Part shown: piece by piece, positions 1 through 10,628 of the stretch
Position numbering within the stretch: position 1 is the stretch's first letter
Layout of the letters: each line of letters begins with the position of its first letter
Assembly: GCF_000514775.1 (NCBI RefSeq)
Contig: NZ_KI911468.1
Coordinates: 94,819-154,639 of the forward strand
Origin: Salinispora pacifica CNR114
Lineage (GTDB): Bacteria > Actinomycetota > Actinomycetes > Mycobacteriales > Micromonosporaceae
Length of the DNA stretch: 59,821 bases
Direction of reading: 5' to 3'
Translations under genes and position numbers: made by a program
The notes under the pieces: generated by a model
Database searches by the model: none
What the model saw: only the letters and a program-made list of their open reading frames with translations
Told to the model about the DNA's origin: nothing

Positions 1-2
1 TC

Positions 3-267
3 GCGGACGAGGCCACCACCACCGACACCGCTGTCGCCGACGAGGCCACCGTCGCGGACGAGGCCACGGACGCCACCGTCGCGGATGAGGCCACGGCCAC
101 CGCAAGCGTGGACGCAGCCGTCAACGGCGACGCCGCCAGCTGGAACCAGAACGGCGCCGCCAGTGGGGACGCCACCAACGAAAACGGCGCCGCCAGTGGG
201 GACGCCACCAACGAAAACGGCGCCGCCAGCTGGAACCAGAGCGGCGCCGCCAGTGGGGACGCCACCG
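3..267 (+). repeat. Low-complexity tandem repeats inside the beta-helix CDS
   Basis: The first part encodes degenerate VADEAT units. Around 131-267 there are near-identical units of about 24 and 33 bases encoding AASWNQNG and AASGDATNENG; the 33-base unit is present twice consecutively. All units are multiples of three, so gain or loss would keep the frame. This is a coding repeat and not a CRISPR array, because no spacers separate the units. Confidence 0.8.
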
Positions 268-1205
268 TCGGCGCACCAGTTGCCGAGTGGACGGCCCCTG
301 CCGCTGAAGGTGCGAAGCACAAGTTGTTCCCGCACCACAACACCAAGGACGGCGCTGGCGTCCTGGTGCAGGCCGGCGGCACCGCCGATTTTGAGAAGTC
401 CTACCTGGAGCACAACCTCGCCGGTGGTGTCGGAGGTGGGATCGCCAACTTCGGCAAGACCAACCTCTACCACACGTCATTGATCAAGAATGACGCCTTC
501 CACTATGGCGGCGGCATCTTCAACGGGGGTGTCCTGCGGGTCTCCTCGTCCCGAGTGATGGAAAACGGCGCTGTCATCGGCGGTGGCGGTATCGCCAACG
601 GGGCAGCGTTCCTGGACCGCAAGGACATCAAGGCCGGGATGGTCTCGGTCGAAAAGGCCGAGGTCACCGGTAACGATGCACTTGGCTTCGGCGGCGGCCT
701 GTTCGACCTCGGCGGCGACATGACGGTCAAGCAGACCATAGTTGCCCGGAACCTGGCGCTGCTCGCCGGCGGTGGGATCGCCGCGGCCGAGCGAAGCAGC
801 CTCTACCTGCAGGAGGCACAGCTCGTTAACAACGGCACCGTCGGTGACGGTGGAGGCATGGCGCTGGCACTTGGCGTGATTGCCAACGTCGACAAGAGCA
901 ACATCACGGACAACAAGGCCGGCGTCTTCGGGGGCGGTGTGTTCAACCTCCTCAGCGCGGTCACCTTCCGGTACAGCTCAGTTTCCGAAAACCTCGCCGG
1001 CTTCTCCGGCGGCGGGATCTTCAACGTCCTGGGCAGCGTCGATCTGACTGCTTCCAAGGTGACGAAGAACCGCTCGACCTTCAAGCCGGGTGGCGTGTTC
1101 AGCGCACTGGGGAAGGTCACAGTCGACAACAAGTCCGCGATCAAGGGCAATGACCCGACCAACTGTCAGGGCAGCCTCGAGCGGATCGAGAACTGCTTCG
1201 GCTGA
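3..1205 (+). CDS. Beta-helix repeat protein, 5' truncated by window
   Basis: The reading frame is open at the left window edge, so the true start and any signal peptide lie outside. The N-terminal part is low complexity (Ala/Asp/Glu/Thr, then AAS-G/W repeats). From about base 420 the protein carries nine motifs of the type GGG-[ILVM]-x-N (for example GGGIFN, GGGVFN), spaced roughly 30 residues apart. This spacing resembles the repeats of chlamydial polymorphic membrane proteins and other right-handed parallel beta-helices. The tail ends with two cysteines (NCQ and NCFG). I infer a cell-surface or secreted beta-helix protein; no catalytic motif is visible. It is followed by a strong hairpin and converges on the pullulanase gene. 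An in-frame GTG at 108 exists, but nothing supports it over an upstream start. Confidence 0.75.
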   Translation, partial: ADEATTTDTAVADEATVADEATDATVADEATATASVDAAVNGDAASWNQNGAASGDATNENGAASGDATNENGAASWNQSGAASGDATVGAPVAEWTAPAAEGAKHKLFPHHNTKDGAGVLVQAGGTADFEKSYLEHNLAGGVGGGIANFGKTNLYHTSLIKNDAFHYGGGIFNGGVLRVSSSRVMENGAVIGGGGIANGAAFLDRKDIKAGMVSVEKAEVTGNDALGFGGGLFDLGGDMTVKQTIVARNLALLAGGGIAAAERSSLYLQEAQLVNNGTVGDGGGMALALGVIANVDKSNITDNKAGVFGGGVFNLLSAVTFRYSSVSENLAGFSGGGIFNVLGSVDLTASKVTKNRSTFKPGGVFSALGKVTVDNKSAIKGNDPTNCQGSLERIENCFG

Positions 1206-1220
1206 TCGACCAGCTAGTCA

Positions 1221-1256
1221 GTCCGGCCCCCTCCGCGTCAGCGGAGGGGGCCGGAC
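1221..1256. terminator. Bidirectional hairpin terminator
   Basis: A perfect 16-bp inverted repeat (1221-1236 with 1241-1256) encloses the 4-nt loop GTCA. It lies 15 bases after the stop of the beta-helix gene and 15 bases after the stop of the convergent pullulanase gene, so it can serve both. There is no long T-run, as is common in actinobacteria. Confidence 0.85.
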
Positions 1257-1271
1257 CAATTGCGCGTCGGG

Positions 1272-4115
1272 TCACCGCTGCACGAAGACCGCCACGCTGC
1301 GGGCCGGAACCGTGAACGTGCCACTGTCGGCCGCGAACGAGGACGTTCGCAGGACCTCATCGGCGGAGGTATGCAGCACCGGGTGCAGCGCTATGTCCGC
1401 TCCGCGCAGGTCGGTGAGCTGTTGGGCAGCCGCCTGGGGGGTGGCATTGAAGACCACCGTCACCGACTTCCAGGGACCACCCAACCCGCGGCTGTCCAGC
1501 GTCATCGTCAGCACCCCCGGCTGTTCCGCGGGGCCCGACAAGGGGAACGCCACCCGTTGCTGCACCTGCGCTGCCGTCCGCAACCCGAACACCGGCGACG
1601 AGGAGCGGATCCGAAGCAACTCGGTGTGCCGGCTCCCGGCCAGGTCGATCGTCGCGCAGTCCGGCACCAACCCCGGATCGGCAAGCAGGGGACGAGCGTA
1701 CGACCACTTGTCCTTGTTGTCCTGCTCGGATGGGAGTCCGATGCCAAACCCGTTGCCCTGGGCGCAGTCCCATCGGATCTGGTTGAACCAGTCACCAGAG
1801 TTGTACGAGTTACGGTCCAGCGACTTCGACCGCAGCCGCTCGCTGCCGGCGGTGGCGAATCCGGTGCCCTGCCCCAGCAGTGCGGTGGCGAGCGCGAGTA
1901 CCTGCATCCGTGCTCGGTCTACCGCCGTGGTGTCTTCCGGCAGCTTGTACGTCAACGCGTCGTACAGGATCTCGTTGTCGTGCGCGTCCACGTAGGTGAC
2001 CGACTCCCCCGGTGCGGCTGTGTAGCCGGCTGGCGATCCGTTGTAGTCCACCTGCGCCCCCGTGACCTGCTCGCCGGCGGTGTTGGTGAATCGGTAGTCC
2101 CGCAGGTTGCCGGTGAGCCCAACTTTGATCAGGTCGTGCTGGTGCAGCAGGTGGGCGCGTTGCTGCGCCGCTGACCCGTTCACCGGGTCGTGGTTGGGGT
2201 CGGTGTACAGCCCGGAGGCGAAGCCCTGTCGACGCGGGTTGGCGTCGAAGGGACCGCCTCCGCGCACCGCGTCCCGGAGTCGGTCGTTGAAGGTGCCGAT
2301 GCCGGTGCCGGCCAGGTTGGCCTGGGTTGCCTGAACGAACCGCGCGTCGTTGGCTACCTCGCCGAAGTTCCAGCCCTCTCCGTAGAGCAGGATGCTACGA
2401 CCGTCCACTCCGTCACGGACGATGGTCAGCTCGTCGAGGGCGGCGCGGACGGCCAGCATGTTTGCCTTCGGGTGGTGACCCATCAGGTCGAACCGGAATC
2501 CATCCACCTTGTACTCTTTGGCCCAGGTGACCACCGAGTCGACCACGAGTTTGCCCATCATGGCGTGTTCGGGGGCCGTGTTCGCGCAGCAGGTCGAGGT
2601 GGCCACCGAGCCATCTGCCAGCAGCCGGTGGTAGTAGCCGGGAACCACCTGGTCCAGCACCGACTTCGGGTCGGTGCCCGCCGCCGAGGTGTGGTTGTAG
2701 ACGACGTCGAGCACCACCCGCAGCCCGGCGCCGTTCACCCCGGCGACCATCCGCCGGAACTCGTTGGTCCGCGCCGCCCCGGTCGGGTCAACGGCGTAGC
2801 CGCCCTCTGGCACGGTGTAGTGCAGCGGGTCGTACCCCCAGTTGTACCCGTCGGTGTCGGCGACTGCGGTGACGCATCGCTGCTGCTCGTCCGAGTCTGG
2901 CGGGAGCGCCGCCAGGTCGCAGGGGGGTTGCTGCTGGTCGGCGCGGCGTTCGGGGATCGTGGCGAAGTCGAATGCCGGGAGCAGGTGTAGGTGGGTCGTC
3001 CCGGCGTCGCCGAGCGCCTTCAGGTGTCGCATCCCGGTGGTGGCCGGGTCGGTGAAGGCACGGAACGTGCCGCGTCGCTCGGCCCGCACCGTGCTGTCCG
3101 CGATCGAGAAGTCTCGTACCGACAGCTCGGAGATCTGCGCCCGCGTCGCCGGTACCGCCGCCGGCTTCGGTAGTTGCGTCCAGCCCGGTGGCGCAAGCCG
3201 AGGGTCGGCGAGATCGACGATCTGGCTGTGGGTGGAGTCGGGGGCGAGCGCCAGCGAGTACGGGTCGGTCACCGCCGCGGTGACCATCCGCTGCTCGGCC
3301 GGTTGCCATGCCTCGACCTGGTAGCGGTAGTACCTCCCGGTCCAGGATGGGGCTCCCCGCACCGACCACACGCCGGTGCGGTGGTCCCGTTGCATGGCCA
3401 CTGGCCGCGGTCGCGATGTCGGTGTGTCGAACAACTGCAGTGTCACCGTGCGGGCGGTGGGGGCCCAGACCGCGAGCGTCGGCGCCGCACCGGTGAAGGT
3501 CGGGCCGAGCCGCGCCCGGATCGCCGGGGCGTAGACGTCGTCGAGCACACCTGGGATCTGGACGCCGGTGGCGGCGCGCAGGGCGCCTCCGGCGTCCCGC
3601 TCGGTCACCACGAGTTGTCCGCGCAGCGCCGCTGGTACCCCGGCCAGGTGCTTTCGGTTCAGGGCGAGGGCCTGGTACGCCGCCAGGTGCGGGAACCGCT
3701 CGCGTTGCGCCGCGGTCAGCCCGTGCCGCCGGGCCTGCAGCGGGATCGTCCGGTACGTCCCGACGAGTTCGCCGTCAACCAGGGTCACCTCGCCGGCCGC
3801 GGAGGCTACCAGGGCGTACCTCGTGCCGTCCGGGATCTCGGTCGGCCAGGCGACGGTGCCGCGGTCAATCCAGTGCGCCTGCTGCGCGGTCAGGTCGAGG
3901 CCGGTGGTGGTCCCGAATGCGGGTTGGTGGTCACCGGCGGCGAGCAGCGTGGTGTCGAGGTGGTCGGCGGCCCACGGCTCGGCACCGGCCACGGCCGGCG
4001 CATCGGCGTCGCCGGGTGGCTGGAGGTGAACGAGGGTGTTGGTGCCGGCGAGGGTGAGGGTCGCCAGCGAGGCGAGAGTGAGCAGCGCCTTGCGCGGGAT
4101 CGGCGGGGGTTTCAT
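1272..4115 (-). CDS. pulA: Secreted pullulanase-type alpha-1,6-glucosidase (GH13)
   Basis: This 947-residue enzyme is predicted to cleave alpha-1,6 branch points in pullulan, starch or glycogen-derived dextrins outside the cell. The start at 4115 is chosen because GAGGAAGG lies 6 bases upstream and the N-terminus then reads as a signal peptide (MKPPPIPRKALL followed by a hydrophobic Leu/Ala stretch). The longer frame up to 4292 is ignored. The GH13 catalytic triad is visible: Asp543 in GFRFDLMGHH (nucleophile), Glu580 in YGEGWNF (acid/base) and Asp713 in VDAHDNE. The N-terminal third contains the beta-sandwich region typical of bacterial pullulanases. It is a single gene, convergent with the beta-helix gene. 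Two operator-like repeats just upstream suggest maltodextrin-type control. Confidence 0.9.
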   Translation of the reverse strand: MKPPPIPRKALLTLASLATLTLAGTNTLVHLQPPGDADAPAVAGAEPWAADHLDTTLLAAGDHQPAFGTTTGLDLTAQQAHWIDRGTVAWPTEIPDGTRYALVASAAGEVTLVDGELVGTYRTIPLQARRHGLTAAQRERFPHLAAYQALALNRKHLAGVPAALRGQLVVTERDAGGALRAATGVQIPGVLDDVYAPAIRARLGPTFTGAAPTLAVWAPTARTVTLQLFDTPTSRPRPVAMQRDHRTGVWSVRGAPSWTGRYYRYQVEAWQPAEQRMVTAAVTDPYSLALAPDSTHSQIVDLADPRLAPPGWTQLPKPAAVPATRAQISELSVRDFSIADSTVRAERRGTFRAFTDPATTGMRHLKALGDAGTTHLHLLPAFDFATIPERRADQQQPPCDLAALPPDSDEQQRCVTAVADTDGYNWGYDPLHYTVPEGGYAVDPTGAARTNEFRRMVAGVNGAGLRVVLDVVYNHTSAAGTDPKSVLDQVVPGYYHRLLADGSVATSTCCANTAPEHAMMGKLVVDSVVTWAKEYKVDGFRFDLMGHHPKANMLAVRAALDELTIVRDGVDGRSILLYGEGWNFGEVANDARFVQATQANLAGTGIGTFNDRLRDAVRGGGPFDANPRRQGFASGLYTDPNHDPVNGSAAQQRAHLLHQHDLIKVGLTGNLRDYRFTNTAGEQVTGAQVDYNGSPAGYTAAPGESVTYVDAHDNEILYDALTYKLPEDTTAVDRARMQVLALATALLGQGTGFATAGSERLRSKSLDRNSYNSGDWFNQIRWDCAQGNGFGIGLPSEQDNKDKWSYARPLLADPGLVPDCATIDLAGSRHTELLRIRSSSPVFGLRTAAQVQQRVAFPLSGPAEQPGVLTMTLDSRGLGGPWKSVTVVFNATPQAAAQQLTDLRGADIALHPVLHTSADEVLRTSSFAADSGTFTVPARSVAVFVQR

Positions 4116-4160
4116 CGACGGCCTTCCTCTGGTCGCTGATGAGCCGCACGCTAGCTGCCG

Positions 4161-4220
4161 TCGAAACTTTCTGCAATCCCTTGCAAGTTTGGTCGAAATT
4201 CTGCAGGCACCTTGCACAAG
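4161..4220 (-). promoter_or_regulatory. Two-copy operator-like repeat upstream of pulA
   Basis: Two imperfect direct copies of about 27 bases lie at 4161-4187 and 4193-4220. Each reads, on the plus strand, TCGAAA, then TTCTGCA, then CTTGCA. On the coding strand these are TTGCA/TGCAG elements. CTTGCA/TGCAAG repeats are known from maltose- and amylase-gene promoters of streptomycetes controlled by LacI-family MalR/Reg1 regulators. The match is by eye, and no regulator gene lies in the window. Confidence 0.5.
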
Positions 4221-4239
4221 GTGAACTCGACGCCCGCCC

Positions 4240-4851
4240 TCACTCCGTAGCGCCGCCCGATATCGCCCCAGCGCTCCACAACGCCAGACCATGGAAGATC
4301 TCGTAGCGGTCGGGGTCAGGCGGCAGGAACCAGTGGAAGCCCGCCTGGAGGAACACCACCACCAGGTTCGCCGCCACGATCACCAGGAACAGCCCGCAGA
4401 CCACCTTGGACGGCCAACCGAACCGCACACCCCGCGGTACCAACGCGCGGGCGAAGATCAGACTCACCCCACAGAACACCAGTACCACGCAGAACGTAAT
4501 AAATGCCCAGGTGTACAGGTGTAGCCCCAATAGGGGCGACCCGTAGCCGGGGTCGGGCGGCACGATGTGCAGCAGGATCTGGCGGACCGCGATGGCGGCA
4601 CCGGCCACGGCGGCGACGATACTCATCCCGTACCCCATGGCGTAGTCGGCGAGCCGCACATCGCCACGGCGGGTCCGCGCGATGATATAGAGCGGCCCGA
4701 AGGCCACCAGCATCATCGCCATCCGTTGCAGGATGCAGAGCGGGCACGGGAGATCGCCGGTCACGAACTGCACCACGAACCCGCCGAGCAGCACACCGCA
4801 GTAGGCGAGGACGAAGAGGTGCGCGAGCCAGAAGCCCAGACGGCCGGTCAT
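4240..4851 (-). CDS. DsbB-like disulfide bond formation membrane protein
   Basis: This 203-residue protein has four to five hydrophobic segments. A CPLC redox motif (Cys36-Pro-Leu-Cys39) follows the first membrane segment, at the position of the quinone-coupled CxxC of DsbB. DsbB reoxidises a thiol oxidase at the membrane by passing electrons to quinone. The second extracytoplasmic loop (about residues 93-108, HIVPPDPGYGSPL) has no cysteines, so the second DsbB disulfide is missing. The remaining cysteines lie in or next to membrane segments. GAGGA precedes the ATG. The gene starts 15 bases after the stop of a tiny membrane-protein gene, so the two are probably cotranscribed. No thioredoxin-like DsbA partner is nearby. 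Confidence 0.75.
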   Translation of the reverse strand: MTGRLGFWLAHLFVLAYCGVLLGGFVVQFVTGDLPCPLCILQRMAMMLVAFGPLYIIARTRRGDVRLADYAMGYGMSIVAAVAGAAIAVRQILLHIVPPDPGYGSPLLGLHLYTWAFITFCVVLVFCGVSLIFARALVPRGVRFGWPSKVVCGLFLVIVAANLVVVFLQAGFHWFLPPDPDRYEIFHGLALWSAGAISGGATE

Positions 4852-4866
4852 AACATCCTCATTCGA

Positions 4867-5025
4867 TCAGAAGTTCAGCGGCAGCTTCGCGCCCACGTGA
4901 TAGTTGAAGAGCAGCAGGATGGCGCAGAGCGAAACCGTCCACGCGGCGAGGACTGTCCCGCGCCCGCCGCCCCGCACGATGAGCCAGCCGGCGACGAGCA
5001 GCACCGCGAAGATGATTGTTGCCAT
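4867..5025 (-). CDS. Small membrane protein, DUF5993-like
   Basis: A 52-residue frame starts MATIIFAVLLVAGWLIVRGG and ends YHVGAKLPLNF. It has two hydrophobic segments separated by an Arg/Gly turn. Its size, composition and position directly upstream of a DsbB-like gene match the DUF5993 family of tiny membrane proteins, as I recall it. Function is unknown; a helper role for the adjacent DsbB-like protein is an inference from the 15-base spacing. The start ATG at 5025 has only a weak Shine-Dalgarno-like sequence. Confidence 0.65.
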   Translation of the reverse strand: MATIIFAVLLVAGWLIVRGGGRGTVLAAWTVSLCAILLLFNYHVGAKLPLNF

Positions 5026-5235
5026 TTACTCAAAATAGTGGCTAAATCGGGAGCTCCGAGCCGGAATCAAGAACCAACTCGGCCGTCGACCGGACTTCAA
5101 CCCGAACCGGCTACGCCCCGCCGCCGGCAAGGGGCGAGACCGCAACCGGCGGCGCACCGGCGCGCACTCACCACCGTCGCACCCACTCGGCGCAAGCGGC
5201 GAACCGGCTGGCCTCGCCCCGCACCGGGGTCAGGG
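5026..5235. other. Intergenic stretch upstream of acnA, nothing recognised
   Basis: This forms most of the 348-base gap between the DUF5993-like gene (minus strand) and acnA (plus strand). I see no open frame with a ribosome binding site and no strong hairpin. It must contain the promoter of the dsbB-like pair. The acnA promoter and operator lie just to its right. Confidence 0.5.
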
Positions 5236-5247
5236 TTGCGCGAATAG

Positions 5248-5267
5248 CAAGACGGACGTACGGTTTG
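5248..5267 (+). promoter_or_regulatory. Putative AcnR operator at the acnA promoter
   Basis: CAAGACGGACGTACGGTTTG is an imperfect 20-bp palindrome. It matches the palindrome upstream of acnR (10577-10596) at 18 of 20 positions, and the match runs further left (GCAAG in both). A possible promoter, TTGCGC (5236-5241) with a 17-base spacer to TACGGT (5259-5264), would be overlapped by it. AcnR of Corynebacterium represses aconitase by binding an inverted repeat at the acn promoter. The assignment here is inferred from the shared site. Confidence 0.6.
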
Positions 5268-5373
5268 TACCCGCAGCTAATGCAGGTAAGGACCCCCTAA
5301 GCACCGCACCGCCCCCGCCGGTGCGACAGACTGCTCAGGACTGCTCACGGCCACTGGTGTGAAGGAGTACGAC

Positions 5374-8208
<2,835 letters not shown>

Positions 8209-8218
8209 AGCGGTAACG

Positions 8219-8248
8219 GACGGGCCCCCACCACGGTGGGGGCCCGTC
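8219..8248 (+). terminator. Hairpin terminator after acnA
   Basis: A perfect 14-bp inverted repeat (8219-8232 with 8235-8248) has only two unpaired bases at the tip. It starts 10 bases after the acnA stop and is followed by a short T-containing stretch. Confidence 0.8.
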
Positions 8249-8394
8249 GCGTTTCCGTCCGGCGGGTCGGGCCGGGCTACCTACCCGAACGGTTCCCCGC
8301 CTCGCCACCGCCATCACGGCCGACCAGGCGTCGGCCGTGAGACAGCGGCCCGATCCCGGATGTGATCTCGCCATGCTGTGCCAGGCTCGTGGTC

Positions 8395-8643
8395 ATGGAC
8401 GACAAGACCATCCTGAAGCGCATCTCCGCGCTGGTTGACGAGGAACACCAGCTCCGCGCCGCGGCCCAGGCCAACGAGGAGGGCACCGACGACGAGAGCC
8501 GCGACCGGCTCCGGGATCTGTCGGCGTCCCTGGACCAGTGCTGGGACCTGCTGCGCCGGCGGCGTGCCGCCCGCTCCACCCACGGCGACCCGGACGCCCA
8601 GGGCGGACGTCCGGCACCGGAGGTGGCGCGCTACCTCCAGTAG
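8395..8643 (+). CDS. DUF2630 family protein
   Basis: This 82-residue acidic/basic helical protein begins MDDKTILKRISALVDEEHQL and contains SASLDQCWDLLRRRRA, the pattern of the DUF2630 family of small actinobacterial proteins. The function is unknown. The ATG at 8395 is preferred over GTG 8362 because the family begins at this point; the ribosome binding site is weak. The gene is convergent with the RIO kinase gene. Confidence 0.8.
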   Translation: MDDKTILKRISALVDEEHQLRAAAQANEEGTDDESRDRLRDLSASLDQCWDLLRRRRAARSTHGDPDAQGGRPAPEVARYLQ

Positions 8644-8664
8644 GCCCCCGGCTGGAGGAGTGCT

Positions 8665-9591
8665 TCAACGCAGGCCCGCCTCCCGGAGCAGGTGTTCGGT
8701 GAGGGCGAGCGGTTCTGCCTGCTCCGCCGGCAGGCCACGAGCGACGAACCAGGTGGCGACGACCCGGACGTCTCGGGCCAGGTACTCCGGCCCCTGCGGA
8801 TTGGTGACCAGATCCACGACCTGCGGCAGGTCGATGAGCACCAGCCGCCCCTCGTGCACCAGGAGGTTGTAGGGCGACAGGTCACCGTGGGCGTGGCCAG
8901 CCCGAGCGAGTACCACCAGCGCCTCGACGAGTTGTCCCCACAGGTCACGCAGGTCGGCCTCCGCCGGCCGCAGCTGCGCCAGCCGCGGGGCGGCCCGCCC
9001 CTCGTCGCCGTCACCAAGAAACTCCAGCATCAGCTCGGTGCCGCGGAGCTGGACCGGGTAGGGCACGGCGATCGTGCCGTACCGGGCACCGATCTCCCAG
9101 AGGCGGCCGAGCACGGCGAACTCCGCCGCCGCCCACTGCCCCGCGATCATCTGCCGGCCGAACGCGCTTCGCCGGGTCATCGCCCGCATCTCCCGGGAGC
9201 CTCGCACGCGCCGCCCCTCCAGATATCCCGCGTCCCGGTGGAAGAGCCGATGGTCGGCAGCTCGGTATCGTTTCGCCGCGAGCAGGCAGGACCGATCGGT
9301 GTCGGGCACGGCGCGGCGGACGAGGTGGACGTCTGCCTCCTTGCCGGTCTTGAGTACGCCCAGTTCGGTGTCCTTGGCGGCCAGCTCCGTTACCAGCCAG
9401 GCGGGGTACGGCTGGGGGCCCCGGATCGCGTCGTCCCAGGACGACCAGGGCTGGGCGTCCGGCAGCGGGTCGGAGTCAGCGGGCTGCGGCCCGGCTCTCC
9501 ACCCGCGCTTAATGAAGCGTGGTTCGTCATCGTCGAAGCGGCGTCTGCCGCGGGTCCGGCGTTCCGGCACCGGAGAGTCGTGATCGCGCAC
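8665..9591 (-). CDS. RIO1-family serine protein kinase
   Basis: This 308-residue protein has the RIO kinase fold. The nucleotide loop reads LKTGKEADVHLV, the catalytic loop HGDLSPYNLLV, and the metal-binding Asp is in LIDLPQVVD. RIO kinases are atypical ATP-binding kinases or ATPases; in archaea and eukaryotes they act in ribosome maturation, and the bacterial role is unclear. The start GTG at 9591 follows GAGGGA by ten bases and gives an N-terminus of MRDHDSPVPERRTRG. The N-terminal 45 residues are charged and probably disordered. A longer frame to 9738 lacks support. Confidence 0.85.
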   Translation of the reverse strand: MRDHDSPVPERRTRGRRRFDDDEPRFIKRGWRAGPQPADSDPLPDAQPWSSWDDAIRGPQPYPAWLVTELAAKDTELGVLKTGKEADVHLVRRAVPDTDRSCLLAAKRYRAADHRLFHRDAGYLEGRRVRGSREMRAMTRRSAFGRQMIAGQWAAAEFAVLGRLWEIGARYGTIAVPYPVQLRGTELMLEFLGDGDEGRAAPRLAQLRPAEADLRDLWGQLVEALVVLARAGHAHGDLSPYNLLVHEGRLVLIDLPQVVDLVTNPQGPEYLARDVRVVATWFVARGLPAEQAEPLALTEHLLREAGLR

Positions 9592-9744
9592 TGCGGTGAA
9601 TTCCCTCGGTCGAGGTCGATGGAGACAGCGAAAAGTGACCTGTGTAGACGGCCATGACCGACCTCCTCCCCTCGACCGGGCCACTCGCCCGGGTGCGCCG
9701 TGCGGTCCCATGCTCGCCGTCGGATCGCGGCGCGGCAACCGGTA

Positions 9745-10389
9745 TTACGCCGCGAGCACCGCGGCGAGGGCGGCGATCAGACCATCGACCGTGAAGGTGG
9801 GGGCGAATCGTCCGTCGGTCCAGGTGCGCCCCCGGTGCAGCCAGACGCTGGGCAGCCCCACGGCCGCGGCACCGCCGATATCCGCCTCCGGGCCGTCACC
9901 GACCACCCAGGCCCCGCGCAGCGGCATCCGAACCCGCTGCGCGGCCAGTGCGAAGATTCGCGGGTTCGGCTTGCTGACCCCGGCCGCCTCGGAGATCACC
10001 CAGTCGGCCAGGTAGCGGTCCAGCCCGGTCCGCCGGATCTTCTCCTCCTGCTGCCGTACCGCCCCGTTGCAGACCACCACCGGCATCCACCCGGCATCGC
10101 CGACGATCCGCAGCGCGCACGCCACCAGTGGATCAAGCCGGGTGTCGGCGAGCACCCCCTCGTGCAGCTCCTCCACCAGGTCGACCGAGCGGACCGCCAG
10201 TGAGTAGCGGTTACGGATCGCATCGGCCACATCCCACCGATCGGTCAACCCGTCCGCGTCGACGGAGAGCAGCCAACGGAGGTCACCTGGCGGCGCACCG
10301 ATCTTGACCAGGAAGCGCTCGCCCCAGGTTCGGAACACATTCTCTCGGTCGAGCAGGGTGTTATCCAGGTCAAGAAGGAGCAGCGGCAC
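9745..10389 (-). CDS. HAD-family hydrolase
   Basis: This 214-residue haloacid-dehalogenase-type phosphohydrolase shows motif I DLDNTLLD (Asp7 nucleophile, Asp9), motif II VVCNGA, the motif III lysine in VSKPNPRIF and the motif IV acidic pair in VVGDGPEADIGGA. The size and a helical cap between motifs I and II suit subfamily IA (phosphoglycolate phosphatase or FMN/pyrimidine phosphatase-like). The substrate cannot be told from sequence. It lies 153 bases upstream of the RIO kinase on the same strand and is divergent from acnR. Confidence 0.85.
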   Translation of the reverse strand: MPLLLLDLDNTLLDRENVFRTWGERFLVKIGAPPGDLRWLLSVDADGLTDRWDVADAIRNRYSLAVRSVDLVEELHEGVLADTRLDPLVACALRIVGDAGWMPVVVCNGAVRQQEEKIRRTGLDRYLADWVISEAAGVSKPNPRIFALAAQRVRMPLRGAWVVGDGPEADIGGAAAVGLPSVWLHRGRTWTDGRFAPTFTVDGLIAALAAVLAA

Positions 10390-10576
10390 TCCGGCACCTT
10401 ACGGGACGGAGGTGTCCGCCCGACAGCCCCAAGCAGCCAAATGTCCAGAAATTCGCGACAAACGGACTAAGCACTGGTAGGAGATTCGGCCGCTGGAGGC
10501 GGACCGGGGTTGCCGGCACACGCGCCAGCCGATCGGGGCTCCTCCGCCGCGCGAACCGAGCCGGCCGGCCACACCG

Positions 10577-10596
10577 CAAGCCGTACGTACGGTTTG
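10577..10596 (+). promoter_or_regulatory. Putative AcnR operator upstream of acnR
   Basis: CAAGCCGTACGTACGGTTTG is a 20-bp palindrome with a single mismatched pair. It ends 32 bases before the acnR start and matches the site upstream of acnA at 18 of 20 positions. The pairing of these two genes with one motif suggests AcnR autoregulation plus aconitase control. Confidence 0.65.
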
Positions 10597-10628
10597 CAGG
10601 ACGCCGGGTGGTTTGACACGATCGAACC

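Noticed and set aside
1272..4292. Longer start for the pullulanase at 4292
   Set aside because: The added 59 residues overlap the end of the dsbB-like gene and would bury the signal peptide; the ribosome binding site is at the 4115 start.
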